Assembly: GCA_035353615.1 (NCBI GenBank)
Contig: DAOPZY010000015.1
Span: 1 to 64,000, forward strand
DNA length: 64,000 bases
Source: CAXXOK01 sp035353615
GTDB taxonomy: Bacteria > Bacillota > Clostridia > Christensenellales > Aristaeellaceae
Reading direction: 5' to 3'
This document shows positions 45,165 to 52,733 of the stretch, one piece after another; position 1 is the stretch's first letter, and the number at the start of each line of letters is the position of its first letter. Below the pieces are notes generated by a model that saw nothing but the letters and a program-made list of their open reading frames with translations, was not told the origin of the DNA and did not search any database. Position numbers and translations under genes: made by a program.

Positions 45165-45685
45165 GTTGGGTTTTCCTCCTCCCGCCGGATATAGGCAAAC
45201 AGGATTCCCGCCCCGGCGGACGGCAGGGGCAGACGGTCGCGCAGCCGTTGGGCGCAATCGCCCGTCCACCGGGCGGCTTGTGTTTCCATCGCAACAGGCT
45301 GGTTCCAATTTTGGAGCATCAGCCGCAGCATTTCCCGGGGCTGAGCTGGCCAGGGGGCGGCGTGCGCCCGCAGAAGCCGCGCCAGCGCATACACGCCGTG
45401 CATGGATTCCCGCGCCGGAAAGGCGGTTGGCGCGACGGCGCCAAAGCGTTCTGAAAGCATTTGCCATCGCGCTTCAGTGAAATCAATCCGCCAAAGCGCA
45501 TTCGGGGTTTCTGCACAGGTAAAACCACGTTGCAAAAGCGCCTGCTCCGCCTGTGTCAGCCGATCGGCGGCGAAGCGGCGCGGCGCGTCGCTGATGAAAA
45601 ACGCAGCCGGATCGTCCGAACGTTTGACAAAGCAGCCTTCCCCAAGAGCGGCGCGAACCTCCGCCTGCGGTGGAAAAACGTTCAT
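45161..45685 (-). CDS. unknown protein between DUF1934 and MBL-hydrolase genes
   Basis: The 174-aa soluble protein was not assigned to any family. It begins MNVFPPQAEVRAALGEGCFV, is rich in Ala, Arg and Leu, and has a helical C-terminal half (RLLRAHAAP, MLRLMLQNWNQP). No signal peptide, membrane segment or metal motif is seen. Its ATG overlaps the DUF1934 stop, and its stop overlaps the hydrolase ATG, both as ATGA, so it is a real gene in a tightly coupled three-gene operon. Confidence 0.75.
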   Translation of the reverse strand: MNVFPPQAEVRAALGEGCFVKRSDDPAAFFISDAPRRFAADRLTQAEQALLQRGFTCAETPNALWRIDFTEARWQMLSERFGAVAPTAFPARESMHGVYALARLLRAHAAPWPAQPREMLRLMLQNWNQPVAMETQAARWTGDCAQRLRDRLPLPSAGAGILFAYIRREEENPT

Positions 45686-46125
45686 CCTTCTTTTTTGCGC
45701 ATGAAGTGCAGGCGCATTTCATGAACAGCAGCAAACTGCCCGGACAGGTCCAGCTGGTATTGCAACGAAATCTCCCCGCCCTCCTGATCCGCCGTGTAGG
45801 TGGCGCGGGTGCAGTAAAGCGCCATATCCAGATCGCCAAACGGCGTATGGTACTGGCTTTCGTACCGTTGTCCCTTTTGAAACACCATATTGGCGTCGTA
45901 GGTGCCCTTGCGGGACATGGTGATTACGTGGTTGCGCGCCGTCAGCTCAATTTGCTGTGGCGGCTCGTTTTCATCGAGGCTTTCCTCATAACGGACGACA
46001 ACCTCATCCGGGGTTTCCAACAGCTCCCCGGTGGTAATCAGGCGCATGGAATCCTCTGGCTGGCCCTCTGTGGTCGATTGCGCATCCAGCGAAATCAGGA
46101 TCGGAACACCCTTCCTCTCCGCCAT
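45682..46125 (-). CDS. DUF1934 domain protein (YwiB-like)
   Basis: The 147-aa protein begins MAERKGVPILISLDAQ. It has the DUF1934 calycin-like beta-barrel layout: LITTGELLET, VVVRYEESL, HVITMSRKGTY and GDLDMALYCTRATY. B. subtilis YwiB is the named homologue and its function is unknown. AGGGGGG precedes the ATG. It heads the operon with the unknown protein and the MBL hydrolase. Confidence 0.82.
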   Translation of the reverse strand: MAERKGVPILISLDAQSTTEGQPEDSMRLITTGELLETPDEVVVRYEESLDENEPPQQIELTARNHVITMSRKGTYDANMVFQKGQRYESQYHTPFGDLDMALYCTRATYTADQEGGEISLQYQLDLSGQFAAVHEMRLHFMRKKEG

Positions 46126-46161
46126 ACCCGCCCCCCTATTCCCCGTTGCCGGAATCCCTGA

Positions 46162-46167
46162 TATAAT
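46162..46167 (+). promoter_or_regulatory. extended -10 promoter of ispE
   Basis: TGATATAAT supplies a perfect TATAAT (46162-46167) with the TG of an extended -10; the -35 is poor. The start codon lies 33 bases downstream. Confidence 0.6.
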
Positions 46168-46172
46168 AGGTA

Positions 46173-46201
46173 AATATAACACAAGAAAGGGTTGGATGCA
46201 A
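46173..46201 (-). promoter_or_regulatory. promoter of the DUF1934 operon
   Basis: On the minus strand -35 TTGCAT (46196-46201) and -10 TATATT (46173-46178) are 17 bases apart. It is divergent to and interleaved with the ispE promoter, and its -35 touches the ispE start codon. Confidence 0.65.
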
Positions 46202-47088
46202 TGCTGCGGTTGCTTGCGCGCGCAAAAATCAACTGGACGCTCGATATTCTGGGTCGCCGGGAGGATGGCTACCATTGGATGGATATGCTGATGGAAAGCG
46301 TGGACCTGGGCGACGAGCTTTGCCTGATCCCCGCCCAACAGGAATTGCAGCTCACTGTTACCGGCGCGGAGGGTCTGGCTATGCCGGATAATCTGGTGCT
46401 CAAAGCGGCCCGAGCCTTGCAGGCGGAAACCGGCTGCCGGTCCGGCGCGACCTTTTTGTTAACCAAGCGCGCCCCGGTAGGCGCGGGGATGGGCGGCGGA
46501 AGCGCGGACGCAGCCGCCGCGCTGGTGGGCCTGAACCGGCTGTGGGAAACGAACCTGTCGCCCAAACGCCTTGCGGAGCTGGGCCTTTCCGTGGGTGCGG
46601 ATGTTCCGTTTTTACTGCTGGGCGGTTTGGCGCGCGTGGGTGGGATTGGCGAAACCCTTCAACCGCTGACCGCCGCGCGCCCCGTTCCGCTGGTGGCGGT
46701 GCAACCGTGTCAGGCGCTTTCCACCCGCGAAGTTTTTACAGCGTTTGACGCGCTGCCGAGGGTTAACCATCCGCAAACGGACACGGCGCAGGCGGCGCTT
46801 ATCCGCCGCGATTTTGCCGCTCTTAGCGGTTTAGCCGGCAATGTGCTGGCGCAGGCGAGCGAAGCCAAACGGCCGCAAATCGCGGAAGCGATCGCGGCGC
46901 TTGAGGCTTTCGGCGCCGCTTTTGCTACCATGACGGGAAGCGGATCAGCCGTTTTTGGCGCATTTGAAACCGAACGGGAGGCGAGTCTTGCATACCTTGC
47001 CCTGCGCAAACGCTGGCGGCGCTGCTGGCTGACCCGCACCAGCCCGGAGGGCATTGCCTTTCTGCCTGAAACGGAAAACGCACCGTAA
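46201..47088 (+). CDS. ispE: 4-diphosphocytidyl-2-C-methyl-D-erythritol kinase
   Basis: The 295-aa GHMP kinase catalyses the fourth step of the non-mevalonate isoprenoid pathway. ARAKINWTLDI holds the catalytic Lys, PVGAGMGGGSADAAAAL is the glycine-rich ATP loop, and SVGADVPFLLLGG holds the catalytic Asp region. ATG at 46201 is preferred because AAAGG lies 10 bases upstream; an in-frame TTG at 46192 is too close to it. It is a single-gene unit here. Confidence 0.94.
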   Translation: MLRLLARAKINWTLDILGRREDGYHWMDMLMESVDLGDELCLIPAQQELQLTVTGAEGLAMPDNLVLKAARALQAETGCRSGATFLLTKRAPVGAGMGGGSADAAAALVGLNRLWETNLSPKRLAELGLSVGADVPFLLLGGLARVGGIGETLQPLTAARPVPLVAVQPCQALSTREVFTAFDALPRVNHPQTDTAQAALIRRDFAALSGLAGNVLAQASEAKRPQIAEAIAALEAFGAAFATMTGSGSAVFGAFETEREASLAYLALRKRWRRCWLTRTSPEGIAFLPETENAP

Positions 47089-47114
47089 ACCGATGAACGG
47101 TCTGCGGTGCGTTT
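47076..47114. terminator. bidirectional terminator between ispE and the UPF0210 gene
   Basis: AAACGCACCG (47076-47085) pairs with CGGTGCGTTT (47105-47114) and serves both convergent genes; the T-run is better on the minus strand. It overlaps the last codons of ispE. Confidence 0.75.
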
Positions 47115-47124
47115 GAAGGCCAAA

Positions 47125-48471
47125 TCAGTTGCGAAGGCTGTGCAAGGGGGCGGGAATCCGTCCGCCACGCTCGATAAACGCGTCGTTATTGGCGGTGTTA
47201 ACTTTCATGATGGGCGCATACCCAAACAGTCCGCCAAAATTGATGGAGTCGCCAACCTTTTTGCCCACAGCCGGTATCACGCGCACGGCGGTCGTTTTGT
47301 TGTTGACCATGCCAATGGCGGCTTCGTCCGCGATAATCCCCGCGATGGTGTTGGCGCTAGTGTCGCCGGGTATGGCGATCATATCCAGCCCAACCGAGCA
47401 TACGCAGGTCATGGCTTCCAGCTTTTCGATGGTGAGGCAGTCCGCGGCGGCGGCCTCGATCATGCCAATATCCTCGCTCACGGGGATGAACGCGCCGCTC
47501 AGGCCGCCGACATGGCTTGATGCCATAACGCCGCCTTTTTTGACCATATCGTTGAGCATGGCAAGGGCTGCGGTGGTGCCGGGCGCGCCGGCCATTTCCA
47601 GCCCCATTTCTTTCAGAATATAGGCCACGCTGTCGCCGCGCGCGGGCGTAGGCGCAAGGGAAAGATCCACAATGCCAAACGGAACGCCCAGACGCTTTCC
47701 GGCTTCCTGCGCCACCAATTCCCCTACGCGCGTAATCTTGAACGCCGTGCGCTTGATGGTTTCCGCCACAATATCAAAGGGTTGCCCCCGAACAGCTTCC
47801 AAAGCACGCTGCACAACGCCCGGGCCGCTGACGCCGACGTTCACTACGCATTCCGGTTCCCCAACGCCGTGAAACGCGCCCGCCATGAAGGGGTTATCCT
47901 CCACCGCGTTGGCAAACACGACAATTTTAGCGCAACCAAAGCTGTCCTGCTGCGCGGTCAGCTCCGCCGTGCGTTTGATAATGGCCCCCATGCGGCGCAC
48001 GGCGTCCATGTTGATGCCGCTGCGGGTGCTGCCCACATTCACGCTGCCGCAAAGCCGTTCTGTTTTTGAAAATACCTCCGGCATGCTGTCCAGCAGGATG
48101 TTTTCGGCAACGGTGCTGCCCTTGTGCATCAGCGCGCTGTAGCCGCCAATCAGGTTTACACCCACATCGCCCGCCGCCTGATCCAGCGCAACGGCAATCC
48201 GCATGGGGTCGCTTCCGGTAATCATGCTGGCCGGGGTCACGCTCAAGCGCTTGTTCACGATGGGCACGCCCAGTTCGCTTTCCAAGTCGCGGCCCACCTT
48301 GACCAAATCTCTGGCAAGGCGGGTAATCTTATCATACACGCATTCGGCGGTTTCCGCGTCGGTGTTTTTCCGGCAATCCAGCAGGTTGATGCCCATGGTA
48401 ACCGTGCGGATATCAAAATGCTGTTCCTGAATCATATGAATGGTTTGAAGAATTTCGTTGGTTTCAATCAT
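47125..48471 (-). CDS. UPF0210/DUF711 family protein
   Basis: The 448-aa protein matches UPF0210. It begins MIETNEILQTIHMIQEQHFD, with TVTMGINLLDC and VNVGSTRSGINMDAVRRMG. It is distantly related to glycyl radical-like folds by shape only, and its activity is not known to me. GGAGGG precedes the ATG. It follows the UPF0237 ACT-domain gene by 13 bases, a widely conserved pair, so a regulated joint function is likely. Confidence 0.9.
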   Translation of the reverse strand: MIETNEILQTIHMIQEQHFDIRTVTMGINLLDCRKNTDAETAECVYDKITRLARDLVKVGRDLESELGVPIVNKRLSVTPASMITGSDPMRIAVALDQAAGDVGVNLIGGYSALMHKGSTVAENILLDSMPEVFSKTERLCGSVNVGSTRSGINMDAVRRMGAIIKRTAELTAQQDSFGCAKIVVFANAVEDNPFMAGAFHGVGEPECVVNVGVSGPGVVQRALEAVRGQPFDIVAETIKRTAFKITRVGELVAQEAGKRLGVPFGIVDLSLAPTPARGDSVAYILKEMGLEMAGAPGTTAALAMLNDMVKKGGVMASSHVGGLSGAFIPVSEDIGMIEAAAADCLTIEKLEAMTCVCSVGLDMIAIPGDTSANTIAGIIADEAAIGMVNNKTTAVRVIPAVGKKVGDSINFGGLFGYAPIMKVNTANNDAFIERGGRIPAPLHSLRN

Positions 48472-48484
48472 CGTTGACCCTCCG

Positions 48485-48757
48485 TTACACGCGGTGCATC
48501 GCCGCGAAAAGGTCCATGCGCTGGATGCTGATCATCACGCCGATATTGCCGCCAAGTTCGGCCAACCGATCGGCAATTTGCTGGAAGCTCTCCTGCGTGC
48601 CCTGCAAATCCACAACCATGAGCATAGTAAAGCATCCGCTGAGAATCGTCTGGGAAATATCCAAAATATTAATGTTCTGCTCGCACAGGGCCGTGCTCAC
48701 CTTGGCAATAATGCCGACTTTATCCTGCCCCGTTACGGATACCAGCGCTTTTTGCAT
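48485..48757 (-). CDS. UPF0237 ACT-domain protein
   Basis: The 90-aa protein is one ACT domain with the typical start KALVSVTGQDKVGIIAKVSTAL, followed by NINILDISQTIL and a C-terminal helix. ACT domains usually bind amino acids and regulate a partner; the partner here is probably the UPF0210 protein encoded next to it. GGGAGGG precedes the ATG. Confidence 0.92.
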   Translation of the reverse strand: MQKALVSVTGQDKVGIIAKVSTALCEQNINILDISQTILSGCFTMLMVVDLQGTQESFQQIADRLAELGGNIGVMISIQRMDLFAAMHRV

Positions 48758-48788
48758 AACGTTCCCTCCCGTTGTGAAATCGATTGTT

Positions 48789-48818
48789 ACAATACCGCAC
48801 TTTTTTGCCTGCTGTCAA
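48789..48818 (-). promoter_or_regulatory. promoter of the ACT-UPF0210 operon
   Basis: On the minus strand a perfect -35 TTGACA (48813-48818) and -10 TATTGT (48789-48794) are 18 bases apart. It is divergent to the pyridoxal kinase promoter. Confidence 0.65.
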
Positions 48819-48825
48819 TGCCTGC

Positions 48826-48853
48826 TTGCTTTTTTTTAGTTTTCGTGTATGAT
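48826..48853 (+). promoter_or_regulatory. promoter of the pyridoxal kinase gene
   Basis: -35 TTGCTT (48826-48831) and -10 TATGAT (48848-48853) are 16 bases apart, with a T-rich spacer. Confidence 0.65.
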
Positions 48854-48881
48854 AGGGAAAACCTGAAACGGAGGCCGAGCC

Positions 48882-49730
48882 ATGCAAAAACGCGCCATTG
48901 CCATTCACGATATTTCCTGCGTTGGGCGCTGTTCGCTTACGGTGGCGCTCCCGATCCTTTCCGCGGCGGGGGTCAACACCTCCATTGTGCCAACCGCCCT
49001 GCTGAGCACGCACACGGGTGAATTTACCGGATACACCCATCTGGACCTGAGCGATCAACTCCTGCCGATCGCCAAACACATTGCGACGCTTGGGCTTCAT
49101 TTTGACGCGCTGTACAGCGGCTACCTGGCCTCGCCCGCGCAGGTGGAACTGGTGCTCCAGATGATCGGACTCCTGTGCGATTCCCAAACCCACGTGTTTG
49201 TCGATCCGGCCTTTGCGGATCACGGCAAGCTGTATTCCCTGATGGACCCAACCATGCCTTCGCGCATGCGCGCGCTATGCGCAAGGGCGCACACCATTGT
49301 GCCCAACCTGACGGAAGCCGCGTTTATTTTGGGCGAGCCTTACCTTGCCAGCGGCTATCAGGAAGCCTATGTGCTGGATCTTGCGCGAAAGCTTTCCCAA
49401 ATTGGCCCGGAAAGCATTGTAATTACGGATATTTCGCTTGACCCCGCGCAGACCGGCATTGCGGTTTATCATCGGCTAAGCGACGATTTTCGGCTGTTGT
49501 TTCGCCCAAAGTTTGAAGGCGTTTTTCACGGCACCGGCGATGTCTTCGCCAGCTTCCTGCTCTCCCTGTTATTAAGCGGCAAACCCCTGATGGAGGCTGC
49601 ATCGCTGGCCTTGGATTTTATCCACGCAAGTATCGGCTACACGCTTGAGGGTGGAGAGCCGCTGCGCTATGGCGTACAGTTTGAATATGTGCTTCCGCGC
49701 CTGATGGCGGCGGTGCGCTCCCGAGAATAG
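48882..49730 (+). CDS. pdxY: pyridoxal/pyridoxamine kinase
   Basis: The 282-aa ribokinase-fold protein begins MQKRAIAIHDISCVGRCSL, the usual start of PdxY/PdxK. The substrate block is STHTGEFTGYTHLDL, and HGTGDVFASFLLSLL carries the catalytic Asp. It phosphorylates pyridoxal, pyridoxamine or pyridoxine at the 5' position for vitamin B6 salvage. CGGAGG precedes the ATG. The choice between the PdxY and PdxK subclass is not certain. Confidence 0.88.
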   Translation: MQKRAIAIHDISCVGRCSLTVALPILSAAGVNTSIVPTALLSTHTGEFTGYTHLDLSDQLLPIAKHIATLGLHFDALYSGYLASPAQVELVLQMIGLLCDSQTHVFVDPAFADHGKLYSLMDPTMPSRMRALCARAHTIVPNLTEAAFILGEPYLASGYQEAYVLDLARKLSQIGPESIVITDISLDPAQTGIAVYHRLSDDFRLLFRPKFEGVFHGTGDVFASFLLSLLLSGKPLMEAASLALDFIHASIGYTLEGGEPLRYGVQFEYVLPRLMAAVRSRE

Positions 49731-49773
49731 ACCAATCACGGATTTGGATCCATCAAACCAGCTTTGAAAAGGC

Positions 49774-49806
49774 AAACGCCGTCCGCGATTCAAACGGACG
49801 GCGTTT
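49774..49806. terminator. bidirectional terminator between pyridoxal kinase and symporter genes
   Basis: A perfect 12-bp stem, AAACGCCGTCCG (49774-49785) with CGGACGGCGTTT (49795-49806), has T-rich sequence on both sides and ends two convergent genes. Confidence 0.85.
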
Positions 49807-49849
49807 CTGATATTGCTGAGCTTCCCGGTTCCACAAAGGCAATCAACCA

Positions 49850-51370
49850 TTACTTCGCTTCGCCAAAAACGGTCTCCAGATGCTCTTTGCTAAAACCGGT
49901 CTGTTTGGTAAGCACGCTTACAACGGGAACAATCACTAAATTGGCGAGCATCGCCGCCGCGCCGCTGATGGGCGCAAGCGCCATGTTGCCCGTCGCAAGC
50001 GGCGGCACAAGCGAAATCAGCATCCCGGCGAATACGCCGGTAAACGCGCCCGCCTTGGTAACGCCCCGCCAAACCAGCCCGTACAGGAAAGGCGCGAGAA
50101 ACGCACCCGCGATGGTGCCCCAGGAAAGGGACATCAGCGACATGATCGGCGTTTTTTGCATCAGGAAGTTTATCACCAGCGACAGAATCACAAAGGCAAC
50201 GCACAGGCTCCGCATGGTCCAGAGCGTCGTTTTCGGCTTCATCTTGGGCGCGACTGAGCCAATCAAATCCAGCGTAATCACCGAAGAAGAAGAAAGCACC
50301 AGCGCGGTCAGCGTGGAAATGCTGGCGGATAGCAGCAATACCACAAAAAGCCCGAGAACCGCGTCCGGTATGCCCACAAGGGTGGTATCCGTCAGCATGG
50401 TAGGCATGATCTGATCCATCGGCATTTTACCGGCGTTTACAAGCGCCGCGAGCGTACCGCTCCCGTCCGGCGCGGCAATTTTGGAAAGCACCACACGGCC
50501 AAAGCTGCCCGCAAAGTAAGCGCCGCCCGCGATGATGAGCGCGAACGCCGTGGAAATCACGGTGGCTCGCTTGACGCTCTTTTCATCCTTAATGGCGAAG
50601 AACTTGTGGATCATCTGCGGCATGCCCAGCACGCCCAGCGAGGTGAGGATTACGTTGCTGAACAGCCAGACCTCCTTGCCTTGGGGCGGCCACAGGGTGT
50701 TCATATTCGCGCCGCCGATTTCCTCGGTGCCCAGCAGCTGCAAGCCGGTACCAACGCCGCCGGCTGCCTTCACAATGTAGAACACAACCGCAGCAATGCC
50801 GATCAGCATAATGAAGCCCTGAATGAAATCGCTGATCGCGGTCGCTTTGTAGCCGCCCGCAAACAGATAGATAGATGACAGCATGGCGATGCCGATCACG
50901 CACCAGGTGTAATCAATCCCAAAAGCTTTGGTGAACATGTTGCCGAGGCCCTTGTATACGCTTGCGCTGTACGGGATTAAGAATACAAAGATAATCAGGC
51001 TGGCGATAATTTTTAGCAGCTTGCTGTTATAGCGCTTTTCAAAAAAGCCCGGTATGGTGCTGACCTGTAGCCGCTCGCCTATCCGTCTGGTAGGCTTAGC
51101 CAACAGAAGCCAGGCAAGCAAGCTGCCAATCAGGGCATTTCCGATGCCGCACCACACTGCCGAGAAACCGACGTTCCAGCCCGTAGAGCCTGCATAGCCG
51201 ACGATAATCACGGCAGAAAAATAACTGGCCCCATAGCTGAATGCGCTCATCCATGGGCCAACATTTCTGCCCCCTAGCAAAAAGCCGTTGAGCGATAAGT
51301 TTTTCCTGGCTGTGAAGAAAATGACCACAATCATCATGATTGCATAGGCTACCAAAACTACATACTTCAT
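49850..51370 (-). CDS. sodium:solute symporter (SSS family)
   Basis: The 506-aa protein has about 13 membrane helices. SYGASYFSAVIIVGYAGSTGWN matches the first sodium-site region, followed by GKLLKIIASLIIF-like and DFIQGFIMLIG blocks of the SSS family. It should drive uptake of a sugar, amino acid or organic acid with sodium; the solute cannot be read by eye. ATG at 51370 is chosen because GGCGG lies seven bases upstream; an ATG six codons earlier has none. Confidence 0.88.
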   Translation of the reverse strand: MKYVVLVAYAIMMIVVIFFTARKNLSLNGFLLGGRNVGPWMSAFSYGASYFSAVIIVGYAGSTGWNVGFSAVWCGIGNALIGSLLAWLLLAKPTRRIGERLQVSTIPGFFEKRYNSKLLKIIASLIIFVFLIPYSASVYKGLGNMFTKAFGIDYTWCVIGIAMLSSIYLFAGGYKATAISDFIQGFIMLIGIAAVVFYIVKAAGGVGTGLQLLGTEEIGGANMNTLWPPQGKEVWLFSNVILTSLGVLGMPQMIHKFFAIKDEKSVKRATVISTAFALIIAGGAYFAGSFGRVVLSKIAAPDGSGTLAALVNAGKMPMDQIMPTMLTDTTLVGIPDAVLGLFVVLLLSASISTLTALVLSSSSVITLDLIGSVAPKMKPKTTLWTMRSLCVAFVILSLVINFLMQKTPIMSLMSLSWGTIAGAFLAPFLYGLVWRGVTKAGAFTGVFAGMLISLVPPLATGNMALAPISGAAAMLANLVIVPVVSVLTKQTGFSKEHLETVFGEAK

Positions 51371-51423
51371 CCTTGTTCCGCCTTCCATACTACTTTGTCT
51401 TGTAAAAAGACACTACATGGAAC

Positions 51424-51451
51424 ATTATACGCAATCTGGTCAAAAAAGCAA
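51424..51451 (-). promoter_or_regulatory. promoter of the symporter gene
   Basis: On the minus strand -35 TTGCTT (51446-51451) and a perfect -10 TATAAT (51424-51429) are 16 bases apart. A small stem TGTCTT/AAGACA follows in the leader. Confidence 0.75.
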
Positions 51452-51618
51452 CATTCCCTACAAACAAATGCAGCCGGAAAACAGAGGCCCTGCCGGAAGC
51501 GAAGCCTCTGAACGCCATGCAAACTGCGCTTGGGTCCGAAACGGTTGGAAGCAAATGTAAAAATATGAAAAACCGAACGCATCACAGTCCTCCGCGCCCT
51601 GCGGCAGGCACGAAAGCA

Positions 51619-51646
51619 TTGACAAACTTGTAGTTTATTGTATGAT
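51619..51646 (+). promoter_or_regulatory. promoter of phoH-pgpH-ybeY/cdd-era
   Basis: A perfect -35 TTGACA (51619-51624) and -10 TATGAT (51641-51646) are 16 bases apart, leaving a leader of about 90 bases before phoH. Confidence 0.8.
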
Positions 51647-51740
51647 AGAATATGATTTTTACCCGGCTTTCGGCATTGAGCTTGCCGGTTAAAAAATCGC
51701 AGGCGGCCGATCAGCGCCGTCATGAACGGAGGAACCCCCT

Positions 51741-52733
51741 TTGGCGGAGGAAACATTGGCGACGCTTTCGCTTGAAAGTATGGACTCCTATCTGTCCCTG
51801 TTTGGCGCGAACGAACGCAACGTGCCGATTTTGGAAAACGAACTGGGCGTAACGGTCGCGTTGCGAGGCTCCGAGCTGCGAATCGGCGGCGCCGCGGAAA
51901 ACGTGCAAATGGCGACGGATGTGGTTACAAAGCTTTTTTCACTTTCCCGCCGCCATGCGCAGGTGGATCGCACCACCCTGCGCTACGCGGTTGCGCTCGT
52001 CAAGGAAGGTGAACTGGAACGCCTGGACGACATCGCTTTCGAGGTGGTCGCCATCACCCACCGCGGCAAGCCGATCCACTGCAAAACCCTTGGGCAATAC
52101 CAGTATGTGAACGCGATCCGTAACCATGAGCTTACTTTCGCGCTCGGCCCCGCCGGCACCGGTAAAACATACCTTGCCATGGCTTTGGCCGTTGTGGCGC
52201 TTCGTAATAAGGAAATTGAGCGCATCGTGCTCACCCGCCCGGCGGTTGAAGCCGGCGAAAAGCTTGGCTTTTTACCCGGCGACCTGAGTCAGAAGGTAGA
52301 CCCCTACCTGCGCCCCCTGTACGACGCCCTTTACGATATGATGGGCTCGGACGCCTACCAGCGCCTGCAGGAGCGCGGCGTGCTGGAAGTGGCGCCGCTC
52401 GCGTATATGCGCGGCCGCACGCTTTCGGACAGCTTTATCATTTTGGACGAGGCGCAAAACACCACTCCGGAGCAAATGAAGATGTTTTTAACGCGCTTTG
52501 GCTCCGGCTCCAAAGTAGTGGTGACCGGCGACGATACCCAGACCGACTTGCCGTTTGGCAAGCAGAGCGGCCTTCTTCAGGCTGTTCAGGTGCTGAACGG
52601 GATTCCTGAAATCGCGATGGTCAAGCTAACCCATTCCGATGTAGTGCGGCATGATCTGGTGCAGACTGTGGTCAAAGCCTACGAAAACTTTGAACGGGAC
52701 CGAATGGGAAGGAGTACGGGGCATGACGCCTAA
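51741..52733 (+). CDS. phoH: PhoH family ATPase
   Basis: The 330-aa protein has a KH-like N-terminal part (about 1-100) and a PhoH ATPase domain. Walker A is GPAGTGKTYLAMALAV, Walker B is FIILDEAQNTTPEQMKMFL, and GDDTQTDLP is the sensor-like motif. PhoH proteins are linked to RNA metabolism and in Firmicutes sit beside ybeY. The start is TTG at 51741 with GGAGG eight bases upstream. It overlaps pgpH by 11 bases. Confidence 0.94.
   Translation: MAEETLATLSLESMDSYLSLFGANERNVPILENELGVTVALRGSELRIGGAAENVQMATDVVTKLFSLSRRHAQVDRTTLRYAVALVKEGELERLDDIAFEVVAITHRGKPIHCKTLGQYQYVNAIRNHELTFALGPAGTGKTYLAMALAVVALRNKEIERIVLTRPAVEAGEKLGFLPGDLSQKVDPYLRPLYDALYDMMGSDAYQRLQERGVLEVAPLAYMRGRTLSDSFIILDEAQNTTPEQMKMFLTRFGSGSKVVVTGDDTQTDLPFGKQSGLLQAVQVLNGIPEIAMVKLTHSDVVRHDLVQTVVKAYENFERDRMGRSTGHDA

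Larger units (their letters stand above)
51371..51740. other. divergent intergenic region between symporter and phoH
   Basis: This 370-base gap holds the two outward promoters and, between them, a 7-bp hairpin CAGAGGC/GCCTCTG near 51480-51511. No gene is supported. Confidence 0.55.
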
